DNA of 43,012 bases from Acholeplasmataceae bacterium (GCA_012838545.1 DUPC01000007.1:1-43012), one strand, 5' to 3'. Shown: positions 9,231 through 20,103, counted from the stretch's first letter. Program-made: numbers and translations. The notes: generated by a model not told the origin, from the sequence alone.

Positions 9231-9980
9231 ATGAGTTTAGACTTAAAAAAGGCGGGTTTGGAACAAGCTAAACTACCCAAGCATATTGCCATTATTATGG
9301 ATGGCAACGGCAGGTGGGCCCAAAAAAGAGGACTACCTCGCTATTTGGGCCATCAACAAGGGATGCGTGCTTTGGGGAAAGTTGTGGAAACCGCATTTGA
9401 TTTACAAATTCCCTGCTTAACGGTTTTTGCTTTCAGCACCGAAAATTGGAATCGACCTCAAGACGAAATTGATTATATAATGACGCAAATCGTTAAACAG
9501 TTTGACCGGTATGCCAAGGAACTTTCAAAAAAGAACATTCGGGTCAAAGTAATTGGCGAACAAGCGCATTTAAGTGCTGATGTTAAAAACGTCATTGAAA
9601 AGGTTCAAGAACTGACCAAAAACAACACTCAAATGACTTTGGTTGTTGCTTTCAATTACGGGAGTAAGCTTGAACTTACGAACGCTTGTCAAAAGATAGC
9701 CTCTCTTGTGCAGGCAAAAAAAATAAAAATTGAGGATATTACGCCAGAAGTGATTGAGGAGAACTTATATACTTTTGCTTTGCCGCCCGTCGATTTATTG
9801 ATTCGTACCAGCGGAGAAATGCGAATAAGCAATTTTCTTTTATGGCAGTTGGCCTATTCGGAACTTTATTTTACCGATACATATTGGCCTGATTTTAATC
9901 AAAATTCTTTAATTGAAGCGTTGAAGGTCTATTCTTTAAGAAAACGGCGCTTCGGGAAAATTGGTGAACAAAATGAATAA
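9231..9980 (+). CDS. uppS: Undecaprenyl diphosphate synthase (isoprenyl transferase)
   Basis: PKHIAIIMDGNGRWAQKRGLPRYLGHQQG; TVFAFSTENWNRP; LLIRTSGEMRISNFLLWQLAYSELYF. Confidence 0.96.
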   Translation: MSLDLKKAGLEQAKLPKHIAIIMDGNGRWAQKRGLPRYLGHQQGMRALGKVVETAFDLQIPCLTVFAFSTENWNRPQDEIDYIMTQIVKQFDRYAKELSKKNIRVKVIGEQAHLSADVKNVIEKVQELTKNNTQMTLVVAFNYGSKLELTNACQKIASLVQAKKIKIEDITPEVIEENLYTFALPPVDLLIRTSGEMRISNFLLWQLAYSELYFTDTYWPDFNQNSLIEALKVYSLRKRRFGKIGEQNE

Positions 9981-10857
9981 AGCAGTGCAAAGAGTAATCA
10001 CGGGGATGATAATGGCCGTGGTATTATTGCCTTTGGTAATAATAGGTTCCTGGCCATTTGCCCTCCTTGCCACAGCCCTTGCTTATATCGGGGGTTTTGA
10101 ATTGGTCCAAGCATATGCTTCCCAAGAACCAAGCGAAGAGGGGGCTTGGCTTAAGTATGTTTTTCCGCTTGCCTTAAGCTTATTGGTTTTCTTGGGCTGG
10201 TTAAATCCATCACTCCTCCTCCCCGCAACCCTCCTATGCACCATGGGTTTAGCTTTATTGATGGTGATTATGCCTTATCAGAGAATGAACCTAGTATTTT
10301 TTCTTGCCTTTGTCATGCAATATGTCGGCTTGGGTCTCGGAGCTTTAGTCTCGCTACGCTATGTTGATTATGCAGGGTTTACCTTGTTTAGCCAAAGCCC
10401 GGGATTATATCTATTTGCTTTTGTTTTGGTTGTAACGTTTTTTTCCGATATGGGTGCATATACTATAGGTAGACACTTCGGCAAAAGAAAACTTGCCCCA
10501 AGCATCAGTCCGAACAAGACCAAAGAAGGTGCCATCGGAGGTTTAATTATAGGGGTCATCGCTGGTTTATTGTATTATTACTTGGTAAGCAATTTGGCGA
10601 AAGCGGAACTATTACCGATACTAAAAGAATTATCCCCGTTGGAAAAATCAATCGCCTTAAGTTTGATTCTGTCAATCTTATCGATAGTATCGGCTTGGGG
10701 AGATTTGGTGACTTCTAAAATCAAGCGCCACTTGGGCTTAAAAGATTTCGGCAAGATCTTTCCCGGACACGGGGGCGTCATGGACCGCTTTGACAGTGTA
10801 ATATTTTCGGGAATGATGTTTTATTTAATCTATTATCTAATGGAGTTAATCGCATGA
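9973..10857 (+). CDS. cdsA: Phosphatidate cytidylyltransferase
   Basis: Multi-TM; SDMGAYTIGRHFGKRKLAPSISPNKTKEGAIGG...SAWGDLVTSKIKRHLGLKDFGKIFPGHGGVMDRFDS signature. TGA stop overlaps the dxr start. Confidence 0.94.
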   Translation: MNKAVQRVITGMIMAVVLLPLVIIGSWPFALLATALAYIGGFELVQAYASQEPSEEGAWLKYVFPLALSLLVFLGWLNPSLLLPATLLCTMGLALLMVIMPYQRMNLVFFLAFVMQYVGLGLGALVSLRYVDYAGFTLFSQSPGLYLFAFVLVVTFFSDMGAYTIGRHFGKRKLAPSISPNKTKEGAIGGLIIGVIAGLLYYYLVSNLAKAELLPILKELSPLEKSIALSLILSILSIVSAWGDLVTSKIKRHLGLKDFGKIFPGHGGVMDRFDSVIFSGMMFYLIYYLMELIA

Positions 10858-12014
10858 AACAAATCTGTTTATTGGGTGCGACCGGTTCCATTGGCACGCA
10901 AGTTTTGGACATAGTTAGGAATAATCCCGCTTCTTATCAAGTCAAGGCAATTTCTTTTAATCAAAACCTTGCCAAGGCTACAGAAATAATCGAAGAATTT
11001 AAACCTGCTTTGGTGGCTTGTGGGGATTCGGTTAATGAAATAGAGCTCAAAAAAATTTTTCCGAATATTGAGTTTGCGAAAGGGATGGAAGGGCTTTTAC
11101 GTGTTGCCACTTACCCTGTTGCCAATCCGGTGGTAATTAACGCTTTGGTTGGTTCGGTGGGTTGCTTGCCGACGGCGGAAGCCTTAAAACAGGGACGAAG
11201 CGTCCTATTAGCCAACAAAGAAACCTTGGTAATGGCCGGGGAAATCATTATGGCTTTGGCTAAGGAAAACAATGCGCAAATTATTCCCATCGATAGCGAA
11301 CATTCGGCGATTGCGCAAATCTTGACGGGCAAAAACCCGCAGGAAATCCAAAGACTGATTCTTACCGCCAGCGGGGGAGCTTTATTTAATAAAACGCGGT
11401 CAGAGTTAAAAACGGTAACCATGGAAGAAGCTTTGAATCATCCTAATTGGCAAATGGGAGCCAAGATTACCATTGACAGCGCTACTTTGATGAATAAAGG
11501 TTTTGAAATCATGGAAGCCGCCCACTTGTTTAGGGTGCCAATCGACAGAATTGATGTGGTTGTTCATCGGGAAAGCATTGTACATTCAATGGTAGAATTC
11601 GTTGACGGTTCGGTACTGGCCCAACTGGCTGTTCCCGATATGCATCTGCCGATTAATTTTGCCTTGAATTATCCTTCGCACAAAGTTTTATCGAAAAAGT
11701 TAGACTTAACAAAAATCGGTCAATTGACCTTTCAACCAGTGGATGAGGAGCGCTTTAAAACGCTTCCGCTTGCCCGCTACGCCTTTTTAAAGGGTGGGTT
11801 TTATCCGGCTGTATTGAATGCGACAAATGAAGCAATGGTGGAATTGTTTTTAAATCGATTAGTCACCATTGACCAAATCGAAGAAGAAATCACTTTGTCA
11901 ATGCATGATGATTGTCTAATGGACAATTATCGCCATTTGCCCTTTAATTTGGAAAACATTATGAAAGTTGACCAAGATGTCAAAAATAAAAAATTTCAGA
12001 AGTTCAAGAGGTAG
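10854..12014 (+). CDS. dxr: 1-deoxy-D-xylulose 5-phosphate reductoisomerase
   Basis: LLGATGSIGTQVLDIVRNNP; ALANKETLVMAG-like LLANKETLVMAGE; PIDSEHSAI; LTASGGALFNKTRSEL; TIDSATLMNKGFEIMEAAHLF. Confidence 0.96.
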   Translation: MKQICLLGATGSIGTQVLDIVRNNPASYQVKAISFNQNLAKATEIIEEFKPALVACGDSVNEIELKKIFPNIEFAKGMEGLLRVATYPVANPVVINALVGSVGCLPTAEALKQGRSVLLANKETLVMAGEIIMALAKENNAQIIPIDSEHSAIAQILTGKNPQEIQRLILTASGGALFNKTRSELKTVTMEEALNHPNWQMGAKITIDSATLMNKGFEIMEAAHLFRVPIDRIDVVVHRESIVHSMVEFVDGSVLAQLAVPDMHLPINFALNYPSHKVLSKKLDLTKIGQLTFQPVDEERFKTLPLARYAFLKGGFYPAVLNATNEAMVELFLNRLVTIDQIEEEITLSMHDDCLMDNYRHLPFNLENIMKVDQDVKNKKFQKFKR

Positions 12015-12017
12015 ATT

Positions 12018-13640
12018 ATGATAGTATTACAGTTTTTACTAAATTTAATTATATTTGTTTTTGTTTTGGGGTTAATCGTTTTGGTTCATGAAGCAGGACA
12101 CTTTTTCTTCGCCAAACGAGCAGGAATCCTATGTTATGAATTTGCCATCGGGATGGGACCGGTTATTTGGCAAAAGAAAAAAGGCGAAACCGTCTATTCC
12201 ATTCGGGCTATTCCGATTGGCGGTTTTGTGTCGATGTCAGGCGAAGAGGTGGAAGCCAATCCTTTAAATGGCAAAACCCAAATTAAATTGGTTTTGGAAA
12301 ATAATCGCGTAACGCATTTAATTACGGATTTAAATCACCCCAAATATCAACATTTGCCAACCCTTGGCGTAGTCAGTTATGATATTGTTGGTACCAAACA
12401 GGCTTTGGAAAACGAACTGTTTATTGTGGTTCGCAATGACTTGGGCGAAGAAGTAAAATATATCGTCAATCGCGATTGTGTAGCGGTGATGGGCAAAAAG
12501 CAAATGGCGCAAATCGCTCCGCTTGACCGCACCTTTACGCACAAAAAAATCGGCCAACGCTTTATGACCATTTTTGCTGGTCCTTTGATGAACTTCTTGC
12601 TGGCTATTTTACTGTTCTTTATTATCGGCTTTTTTGTCGGTTATCCGAACATGAATTCAACCATGATTGACAAAATGGAAGAAAATACCCCCGCATATAA
12701 TGCAGGGTTAAGGGACGGCGATCAAATCATTGCCATCAACGGCCAAACGGTTGACAAATGGGATGGCATATCCTTGGAATTGGAAAAATTAGCCCAAGGC
12801 AAGGGCTTTGACGGTACCGTAAAAGTCGATTTTAAACGGGATGGGGTAAGTAAAGAAGCGATTGTCCATCCATATGTTATCATTAACATGATCGGAACAA
12901 CTCTGACGCCGGACGGTTCAAATAACCCGGTTGTCGAATCATTCACCCCTCTTGCCAAAAAAACTGATAATGAAGAAAAACTCCTTAAAAAAGGCGATAT
13001 AATTAAACGCATTAGAAGCGAAACGGGCGAATATGTGGAAATCAACAATCGCAGCGATTTGCTGGCGTACTTTAACGAAGTGGCTCCGGAAGGCGGAAAT
13101 TACACAATTGAAGTTTTGCGCGATGGAGCATTAAAAGAATTGGTTGTTTTTGGCCATAGTAAGGAAGTCTTTGAGTCACAAGGTTACGCCGCTACCAAAG
13201 TCCAATTAATGATTTCTCCGGAATATCGGTTTGATATTGTGCAATTGTTGTACCGTCCTTTGTTGGATACCGGCGATGCGACTCTTTGGGTTTTTAGAAC
13301 TCTTGGTCAACTATTCAAGAGAAATTCCACAGTGGGCTTAAGCGATTTATCGGGTCCGGTCGGTATTTTTGTGGCCACAACCAGCATTGCCAAAGGAGGC
13401 ATATTTTCGCTTCTTAATTGGACGGCTATCTTGAGTGTCAATATCGGACTATTCAATATCCTCCCACTTCCAGCCTTAGACGGCGGAAGACTTGCTTTCC
13501 TCGGGTATGAAGCGGTAACTAAGAAAAAACCGAATGCCAAAGTGGAAAATATCATTCATTTGGTCGGCTTTTTCCTCTTTATGGCGCTCTTTGTATTTGT
13601 TACCTTTAATGATGTCTTAAGAAATTGTTTAGGAATGTAA
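12018..13640 (+). CDS. rseP: RIP (site-2) metalloprotease, RseP family
   Basis: [16 protein letters not shown] (HExxH); PDZ-like [21 protein letters not shown]-terminal [13 protein letters not shown]. Confidence 0.9.
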   Translation: MIVLQFLLNLIIFVFVLGLIVLVHEAGHFFFAKRAGILCYEFAIGMGPVIWQKKKGETVYSIRAIPIGGFVSMSGEEVEANPLNGKTQIKLVLENNRVTHLITDLNHPKYQHLPTLGVVSYDIVGTKQALENELFIVVRNDLGEEVKYIVNRDCVAVMGKKQMAQIAPLDRTFTHKKIGQRFMTIFAGPLMNFLLAILLFFIIGFFVGYPNMNSTMIDKMEENTPAYNAGLRDGDQIIAINGQTVDKWDGISLELEKLAQGKGFDGTVKVDFKRDGVSKEAIVHPYVIINMIGTTLTPDGSNNPVVESFTPLAKKTDNEEKLLKKGDIIKRIRSETGEYVEINNRSDLLAYFNEVAPEGGNYTIEVLRDGALKELVVFGHSKEVFESQGYAATKVQLMISPEYRFDIVQLLYRPLLDTGDATLWVFRTLGQLFKRNSTVGLSDLSGPVGIFVATTSIAKGGIFSLLNWTAILSVNIGLFNILPLPALDGGRLAFLGYEAVTKKKPNAKVENIIHLVGFFLFMALFVFVTFNDVLRNCLGM

Positions 13641-13653
13641 TAGGAGTTGCCTT

Positions 13654-14895
13654 ATGTTACAAAGTTTATTATTTGTTCCCACTTTACGCGATATTCCCAA
13701 GGATGCAGAAGTACTGAGTCATCAAATTTTACTTAAAGGCGGTTATGTAAGGATGAATGCGGCGGGGATATACACTTATTTACCCCTAGCCTATCGCGTC
13801 ATTAAAAAAATTGAAAATATCATTCGCGAAGAACTCGATGCCATCGGTTGTTCCGAACTCTTGATGCCGGCTTTGCAGGTTAAAGAATTATGGATGGAAA
13901 GCGGCCGTTGGGATGTTTACGGAAAAGAACTTATGCGTTTGACCGATCGGCATGATCGCGACTTCTGTCTGGGACCAACCCATGAAGAAGTCATCACTTC
14001 GATTGTCCGCGACTGCATTACCAGTTACAAAAAATTGCCGCTTGCCTTGTATCAAATCCAAACCAAATACCGTGACGAATTCCGTCCGCGCTTTGGCTTA
14101 ATGCGGGCCCGCGAATTCATCATGAAGGACTTATATACGTTCCATGCGAGCGAAGCAGACTTGGATGAATGGTATTTGAAAGTAAGAGGTGCTTACATTA
14201 ATATCTTGAATCGATTGGATTTACACTATCGCATCGTCGGTGCCGATAGTGGTCAAATCGGTGGTTCATCAAGCGAAGAATTCATGATTCTTTGTGAAAT
14301 CGGTGAAGACACCATTGCTTATTCCGATCAAAGCGAGTTTGCGATTAATGCGGAGCTTAAGGATTTGCCGGTTGGTTCGCCTTCCCCAGACGGAAAAGGC
14401 ACCATCCGCCATGCCAAAGGGATCGAAGCAGGGCATATCTTTAAACTCGGAACAAAGTATTCCCAAGCCATGAATGCCTTGTTTGTTGACCAAAATCAAG
14501 AAAAGAAACCGATTATTATGGGTTGTTACGGAATCGGTGTCAGCCGCTTATTAATGGCTATCATCGAACAACACGCCACTGACCTAGGCTTGGTTTGGCC
14601 AGAGGAAGTTGCGCCATTTAAAGCGCATATTATTCCGTTAGACAAAAAAGGCAGCGAAACCTATCAAAAAGCTCTTGATGCCTATAATTTCCTTAAACAA
14701 CAAGGAGGGGAAGTTTTGTTTGACGACCGGGAAGAACGTCCGGGGGTTAAGTTTGCGGATGCGGATTTGATAGGGGTAAGAACGAGAATCATCTTTGGCA
14801 AAAAGGTAGCTGAAGGAATTGTCGAGGTAAAAGACACCAAAGAAAACACCGTAAAAGAGGTAGCCATAAACAGCCTGACTGAAGTGTTGAAATAA
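13654..14895 (+). CDS. proS: Prolyl-tRNA synthetase, prokaryotic type, lacking most of the INS editing insertion
   Basis: [106 protein letters not shown]; anticodon-binding domain. Only 413 aa. Confidence 0.93.
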   Translation: MLQSLLFVPTLRDIPKDAEVLSHQILLKGGYVRMNAAGIYTYLPLAYRVIKKIENIIREELDAIGCSELLMPALQVKELWMESGRWDVYGKELMRLTDRHDRDFCLGPTHEEVITSIVRDCITSYKKLPLALYQIQTKYRDEFRPRFGLMRAREFIMKDLYTFHASEADLDEWYLKVRGAYINILNRLDLHYRIVGADSGQIGGSSSEEFMILCEIGEDTIAYSDQSEFAINAELKDLPVGSPSPDGKGTIRHAKGIEAGHIFKLGTKYSQAMNALFVDQNQEKKPIIMGCYGIGVSRLLMAIIEQHATDLGLVWPEEVAPFKAHIIPLDKKGSETYQKALDAYNFLKQQGGEVLFDDREERPGVKFADADLIGVRTRIIFGKKVAEGIVEVKDTKENTVKEVAINSLTEVLK

Positions 14896-14912
14896 ATAAA
14901 TAGTCCTTTTTT

Positions 14913-14940
14913 CGCTTTGGTTTTGCCAAAGCGTTTTTTT
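14913..14940 (+). terminator. Rho-independent terminator after proS
   Basis: CGCTTTGG-TTTTG-CCAAAGCG followed by TTTTTTT. Confidence 0.88.
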
Positions 14941-15019
14941 AAAAAAAATTACTTTATAAATTTTTTGCTTCTTTTCTTTTTTTAGTGGTATAATGAAAAA
15001 AAGAAAGGAAAGAATGGAT

Positions 15020-15181
15020 ATGAGTATTGACGATATTACAGACAAACTTGATGATTTGGAATTGGCAATCAATGAAATCGGCGATAGAGTTGAGGATCAA
15101 AGCGTCAAATTGAACGCAAGACTCGAGGAAATCACGGACTTGTTGCGAAACATTTTGAACATCCTAAGAACAAGTCTGTAA
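15020..15181 (+). CDS. Small coiled-coil protein (about 53 aa), unknown function
   Basis: MSIDDITDKLDDLELAINEIGDRVEDQSVKLNARLEEITDLLRNILNILRTSL; purine-rich SD upstream; flanked by terminators. Start could also be 15014 or 14993. Confidence 0.6.
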   Translation: MSIDDITDKLDDLELAINEIGDRVEDQSVKLNARLEEITDLLRNILNILRTSL

Positions 15182-15184
15182 GGA

Positions 15185-15211
15185 AAAACAGCCCTTTGGG
15201 GTTGTTTTTTT
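15185..15211 (+). terminator. Rho-independent terminator after the small coiled-coil gene
   Basis: AAAACAGCCC-TTTG-GGGTTGTTTT followed by T's. Confidence 0.8.
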
Positions 15212-15309
15212 ATGCTTTTCAAGGGTCGAATAATGCCCCTTAGCTCCTTCGGTATTGCTTATTTTCAGATTAATTGTTAAAATAGATTATCTATTGGAGG
15301 TTGGACATC

Positions 15310-16215
15310 ATGTTTTTGACTCAACAAGTAGTCGAAATAGGTAATTTCTATTATTTTTTCTATCTGTGCTTATTTATTGTTCTATCGGTCGGATTATCGT
15401 TAATTCTTCCCAACGCAAGTCCTAAAACGCAAAGAATCGTAATTGCTTCAATCCTAGGGGTCAATTTTGCTTTGCATTTCTTGAAACTGTTATTCCCGCC
15501 TTATTCGGAATATTTTCCGATTTCCATCAAAGAAAGTTCATTCCAAAACATTTGCGCGGTTAACACGATTATTTTTCCTTTCATCTATTGGAAGAAAAAA
15601 GAGGTTTTGTTGGACTACATGGTTTATGTGGGCTTAATCAGCGGTGTAAGTGCCATTTTTCTTCCCACCGAAGCCCTAGGGGAAGCACCGTTTGTTTTTG
15701 ATACGATTCGTTTTTATTATTGTCATATGGCAGTAGCTATAGCTCCATTATTGATGGTGGTCACGAAAATTCACCGGGTAAACTACCACCGCATTTGGAA
15801 AGTGCCGTTTGTTTTGTTGATTGTTTTATGTATCATAATTCTTAATGAAGTCATGATGATGGAACTGGGATTTGTCAGTTTACGGAATGGTGATTTACTC
15901 CATCCCAATTATCGCAATCCTTCCCTTGTTTTTGGTCCGCCTAAGGAAATAGAAGGCACAGCCTTGTTGAAATTTATTCTTATGTGGACCCCGAAAGTGT
16001 TTATGGCAATTCCGGTCGGCGAAATGGCGGGACAAACCAAGTATTGGCCAATTCTCTGGGTAGCATTCCCTCTATATGTATTTTTTTGCTTATTATCCTT
16101 CTTCATTAGTCTTTGGCTTGACCCGATGCATTTTGTCCATGATATGCAAACTGCATTTAATAAGTTGAAGGTTAAATGGCATAAAATGCTTAAAATTGTG
16201 GAACAAGAAGAGTAA
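15310..16215 (+). CDS. Multi-pass membrane protein, YwaF/TIGR02206-like
   Basis: Seven or so hydrophobic segments; overall pattern resembles the YwaF family (recognised by eye). SD GGAGG at 15296-15300 suits ATG 15310. Confidence 0.6.
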   Translation: MFLTQQVVEIGNFYYFFYLCLFIVLSVGLSLILPNASPKTQRIVIASILGVNFALHFLKLLFPPYSEYFPISIKESSFQNICAVNTIIFPFIYWKKKEVLLDYMVYVGLISGVSAIFLPTEALGEAPFVFDTIRFYYCHMAVAIAPLLMVVTKIHRVNYHRIWKVPFVLLIVLCIIILNEVMMMELGFVSLRNGDLLHPNYRNPSLVFGPPKEIEGTALLKFILMWTPKVFMAIPVGEMAGQTKYWPILWVAFPLYVFFCLLSFFISLWLDPMHFVHDMQTAFNKLKVKWHKMLKIVEQEE

Positions 16216-16220
16216 TTGTT

Positions 16221-16259
16221 GAACGCTTAAATTGGAAAATCAATTGAAGCGTTCTTTTT
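16221..16259 (+). terminator. Rho-independent terminator
   Basis: GAACGCTT...AAGCGTTC with inner AATTG/CAATT, then TTTTT. Confidence 0.82.
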
Positions 16260-16345
16260 GTTAGGTTAATTTATAAACAAAAAAGAAAAAATATGCTATA
16301 ATAAGTTAATCTAAAGAATATTAAAACATTAAGTGGAGGAATATA

Positions 16346-17491
16346 ATGAAAGGATATAATCAGGTAAAAGCATATGTTGAAGGAAAAGGAATTGTAAAAA
16401 CTTCGATAAAAATTGATAAAGGACTGATTTCGGATATTACCGATTCAGATGTATCGGACGGTTTAACACTACCTGAAAATTGGTTGGTTTTGCCGGGTTA
16501 TATTGATCAACACGTTCACGGAGCAGCAGGTTTTGACGCCATGGATGCCAATATTGAAGCCATTTCCATCATGGCCGAAACGCTTGCCCAGGAAGGCGTG
16601 ACTACTTTTTGCCCAACCACAATGACCCAAAGCGTAAATAATATTAATAAAGCCCTCGCCAATGTCAAACAATATATCGAGGAGAACCATCCGGAAGGCG
16701 CAAGAGTACTAGGCGTCCATTTGGAAGGACCGTATATTTCTAAAGATTACATTGGGGCACAACCATTAAGTTATGTTCAAGCACCGGAAGTGGAATCATT
16801 TAAAAAGTACCAAAAAACTTCGGGCAACCACATTCGAATTGTAACTTTGGCCCCGGAAGTTAAAGGAAGCGAAGAATTAATCCCTTACTTGGTTTCAGAA
16901 GGAATAGTTGCTTCCATCGGACACACCGCTTCAAAATTCCAAGATGTTAAAAAAGCGGTGGAACTGGGAGCTCGCAATCTTACCCATACTTATAATGCTA
17001 TGCGGCCGCTTCACCACCGTGAAGTGGGAACCGTCGGTGCAGCCTTTATGCTGGACGATTTGGCTTGCGAAGTAATTTGCGACGGCATTCATGTTTCTGT
17101 ACCTGCCATTCAACTGCTATTAAAAAATAAACCAAAGGATAAAGTTATCTTGGTCAGCGATGCGATGAGGGCGAAAGCCATCGGCGAAGGCGAATCCGAA
17201 CTTGGCGGACAAAAAGTCTTTGTCAAAAACGGCGAAGCAAGACTTGCGGACGGAACTTTGGCGGGAAGTGTGTTGACGATGGACCGCGCCGTACGCAATA
17301 TGATTATGCTGGTTGGCTTGCCGATTGAACAAGCAGTGGATATGGCCACCATCAATCCCGCCAAAAACTTGGGAATTAACAATCAAGAAGGAAGCATTGC
17401 CAAAGGCAAGAAAGCCAACTTCGTGGTTGTCGACGAAAACTTTAGTGTAAAAATGACTATTCGAGAAGGAAGGGTAATTTACCAAGCATAA
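16346..17491 (+). CDS. nagA: N-acetylglucosamine-6-phosphate deacetylase
   Basis: VLPGYIDQHVHGAAGFDAMD; LGVHLEGPYIS; SIGHTASKF; LTHTYNAMRPLHHREVG; VSDAMRA; DGTLAGSVLTMDRAVRNM. Confidence 0.94.
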   Translation: MKGYNQVKAYVEGKGIVKTSIKIDKGLISDITDSDVSDGLTLPENWLVLPGYIDQHVHGAAGFDAMDANIEAISIMAETLAQEGVTTFCPTTMTQSVNNINKALANVKQYIEENHPEGARVLGVHLEGPYISKDYIGAQPLSYVQAPEVESFKKYQKTSGNHIRIVTLAPEVKGSEELIPYLVSEGIVASIGHTASKFQDVKKAVELGARNLTHTYNAMRPLHHREVGTVGAAFMLDDLACEVICDGIHVSVPAIQLLLKNKPKDKVILVSDAMRAKAIGEGESELGGQKVFVKNGEARLADGTLAGSVLTMDRAVRNMIMLVGLPIEQAVDMATINPAKNLGINNQEGSIAKGKKANFVVVDENFSVKMTIREGRVIYQA

Positions 17492-17495
17492 AACC

Positions 17496-18689
17496 ATGGA
17501 GAATAAGATTAAGGAAATTGTTAATCAAAATTTTGAGGAGTTAGTAGCGCTTCGCGAACATTTGCATAGGAATCCTGAGTTAAGCAATCAGGAGTATAAA
17601 ACTCAACAATTGATTATTGATTTTTTAAGCAAATTAACCGGTGTTGAAGTTCATAAAACAGCAGAAACCGGTGTTGTTGCGATTATTAAGGGTAAAAAGG
17701 AATTTTACCCCAACCCTGTGATAGCTTTACGCGCCGATATTGACGCATTAGCCATCCAAGACGAAAAAACCTGCGGGTATCAATCCCTGGTGAAAGGCGT
17801 CATGCATGCCTGCGGCCATGATGTTCATACGGTAATTTTACTTGGAGTTGCCAAAGTATTAAATACCATCCAAAATGATTTCTCCGGTACAGTGAAACTG
17901 TTCTTTCAGCCTGCCGAGGAAACAACCGGAGGAGCGTTACGCATGATTCAAGCCGGTTGGCTTGATAACCCCAAAGTGGAAGCGGTTTTCGGTTTGCATG
18001 TTGACCCATCCATACCTGTGGGCTCGATAAACTATCGCCAAGGTCCCCTTTTTGCCTCCAGCGACCTATTGAAAATATTCGTAAAAGGCAAAGCTTCACA
18101 CGCCGGTTATCCGGAAGAGGGTGTTGATGCGATTGTTGTGGCTAGCGAAATTGTCTTAGGATTGCAAACCATTGTTTCCCGTAAGGTTAGCTTTTCGGAT
18201 GAAGTAGTGTTATCATTCGGGAAAATTACCGGTGGCGAAGTGATCAATGCTTTAGCAAAGGAAGTCATTATCGAAGGAACGCTTAGGACTTTTGATTCAT
18301 CGATTCGAGAAAAAGTCCTTTCGGAAATCAACCATATCGCTTCGCATATTGCTTCAGCTCACCATGCAGAGGCGAAAGTGGAAGTTACCCAAGGCTATCC
18401 GGTTTTAAGCAATGACAAAGCCATGGTAGACCATTTAATAAAGGTTGGTAACCGGGTTTTGGGAGACGAAAAGGTCTTGGAAAGAAAAAAACCGTCTGCC
18501 GGATCGGACGACTTTGCTTATTTCAGTCAAATGGTTTCCAGTTGTTATTACTTATTGGGGGTTGCCAATATAGAAAAAGGCATCAATTATCCCCTTCATA
18601 CACCGTTCTTTGATGTCGACCCCCAAGCCATTTATCTGGGTTGTATAATGCAAACGATGATTACATTATCCTATTTAATGAAAGTATAA
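17496..18689 (+). CDS. M20 family amidohydrolase/peptidase
   Basis: LREHLHRNPELSNQEYKTQ; ALRADIDALAIQDEKT; GVMHACGHDVHTVILLGVA; FQPAEETTGGALRMIQAGWL; AGSDDFAYFSQ. Confidence 0.9.
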   Translation: MENKIKEIVNQNFEELVALREHLHRNPELSNQEYKTQQLIIDFLSKLTGVEVHKTAETGVVAIIKGKKEFYPNPVIALRADIDALAIQDEKTCGYQSLVKGVMHACGHDVHTVILLGVAKVLNTIQNDFSGTVKLFFQPAEETTGGALRMIQAGWLDNPKVEAVFGLHVDPSIPVGSINYRQGPLFASSDLLKIFVKGKASHAGYPEEGVDAIVVASEIVLGLQTIVSRKVSFSDEVVLSFGKITGGEVINALAKEVIIEGTLRTFDSSIREKVLSEINHIASHIASAHHAEAKVEVTQGYPVLSNDKAMVDHLIKVGNRVLGDEKVLERKKPSAGSDDFAYFSQMVSSCYYLLGVANIEKGINYPLHTPFFDVDPQAIYLGCIMQTMITLSYLMKV

Positions 18690-18703
18690 AAATGGAGGGT
18701 TCA

Positions 18704-19372
18704 ATGAAAAAATTAGGTTTTAAAAAGTTTTTTATTCCGGCAATCATCCTTGTAGCGATTGTCTTCAACGTTGTGGTCTTTTTGGCCACCCAAAAGCATT
18801 CTCCATCCTTCTGGCTGCTTTACGGTTTTTTCATGCTTGGGTTTGTTTGGTTTTTGCTTTCCAGCTTAATTGCCAAAGAAGGAAAAACTGGCATTGCCTT
18901 CATTCATCCGACGGTTACGATTTCCGGACTGTTTTGGATGCTTGCTTTTCTATTTGCGCTTGTTTTTATGTGGTTTCCCAATATTCCTTACAGAGCGATT
19001 TTGATTCCGATGGTAATCATTACCGGGATTTTTGCCATCGTTTATGTCTTTGCTTTGATGAATAAGGCACTTGTGGCCAGAGAAGAAGCAAAAAAACCAT
19101 ATATGCAAAATATTAAAGACGTCCATCAAGTATTGGAATCCTTAAGTACCAAAGCAACCGATGCAGCTGTCAAAAGAGCCTTGGATGAATTGGTTATCTT
19201 AGCAGAGGGAATGGATATTTCCGTAAACCCCGATGTCGTAAAATTGGATGAAAGGATTGCAGAATACGTGCAGTTTGTCCATAAAAACTTGGAACGCAAC
19301 GAAATGAAAAATCTTTTCTATAACATCGATCGCGTAAAAAATCTTTTAACGGAACGTGAAAAAAAAGTTTAA
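18704..19372 (+). CDS. Hypothetical membrane protein with C-terminal cytosolic helical domain, upstream of an ABC exporter
   Basis: Four hydrophobic segments then a charged helical tail; SD GGAGGG before ATG 18704. Confidence 0.6.
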   Translation: MKKLGFKKFFIPAIILVAIVFNVVVFLATQKHSPSFWLLYGFFMLGFVWFLLSSLIAKEGKTGIAFIHPTVTISGLFWMLAFLFALVFMWFPNIPYRAILIPMVIITGIFAIVYVFALMNKALVAREEAKKPYMQNIKDVHQVLESLSTKATDAAVKRALDELVILAEGMDISVNPDVVKLDERIAEYVQFVHKNLERNEMKNLFYNIDRVKNLLTEREKKV

Positions 19373-19389
19373 GCAACAAAGGAGAAGTT

Positions 19390-20103
19390 ATGTTAGAAAT
19401 TAAACAATTTTCCAAAGTTTATCGCAACGGCAAACGGGCGGTAAATGATTTAAATTTAACTATCGAAGAAGGCGATTTATTTGCTTTTATCGGCCATAAC
19501 GGGGCCGGAAAAACTACTACCATCAAAGCAATCGTCGGTATATTGGATTTTGAAGAAGGGGATATCATAATCCAAGGAACTTCGGTCAAAAAAGATCCGA
19601 TTTTTTGTAAGAAACAATTAGCTTATATTCCCGACAATCCCGATCTTTATGATAACTTAACGGGAATTCAATATTTGAATTTAATCGCCGATATCTATGA
19701 AGTTCCAAAAGCCCAAAGAGCGGAGATTATAACCAAGTATGCCAATTTGTTCGAATTAACTTTGGAACTCAATAACTTTATATCTTCCTATTCTCATGGG
19801 ATGAAACAAAAGTTGGTTATCATCAGCGCGATGGTTCACAGTCCGAAAATCTTGGTTTTGGATGAACCGTTTGTCGGGTTAGATCCGAGAGCGGCGTTTT
19901 CCGTCAAACAAATGATGAAAGAGTTTTGTGCCAGCGGCGGCGCCATCTTTTTCTCTACGCACATCTTGGAAGTGGCCGAAAAACTATGCAATAAGATTGC
20001 CATCATCAAAAACGGCGAATTGATTGCGATGGGCAACATGGACGATATGACCAAAGATGCTTCGTTGGAAGATGTATTCTTGGAGTTGACGGAGCATGCG
20101 TAA
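19390..20103 (+). CDS. ABC transporter ATP-binding protein
   Basis: FIGHNGAGKTTTIKAIVG (Walker A); SSYSHGMKQKL (signature-like); ILVLDEPFVGLDP (Walker B). Confidence 0.93.
   Translation: MLEIKQFSKVYRNGKRAVNDLNLTIEEGDLFAFIGHNGAGKTTTIKAIVGILDFEEGDIIIQGTSVKKDPIFCKKQLAYIPDNPDLYDNLTGIQYLNLIADIYEVPKAQRAEIITKYANLFELTLELNNFISSYSHGMKQKLVIISAMVHSPKILVLDEPFVGLDPRAAFSVKQMMKEFCASGGAIFFSTHILEVAEKLCNKIAIIKNGELIAMGNMDDMTKDASLEDVFLELTEHA

Noticed and set aside
12722-13048. 108-aa minus-strand ORF within rseP and other minus-strand ORFs there (12330-12557, 13307-13555)
   Set aside because: Overlap conserved PDZ/RIP protease coding sequence; no SD or recognisable domain.
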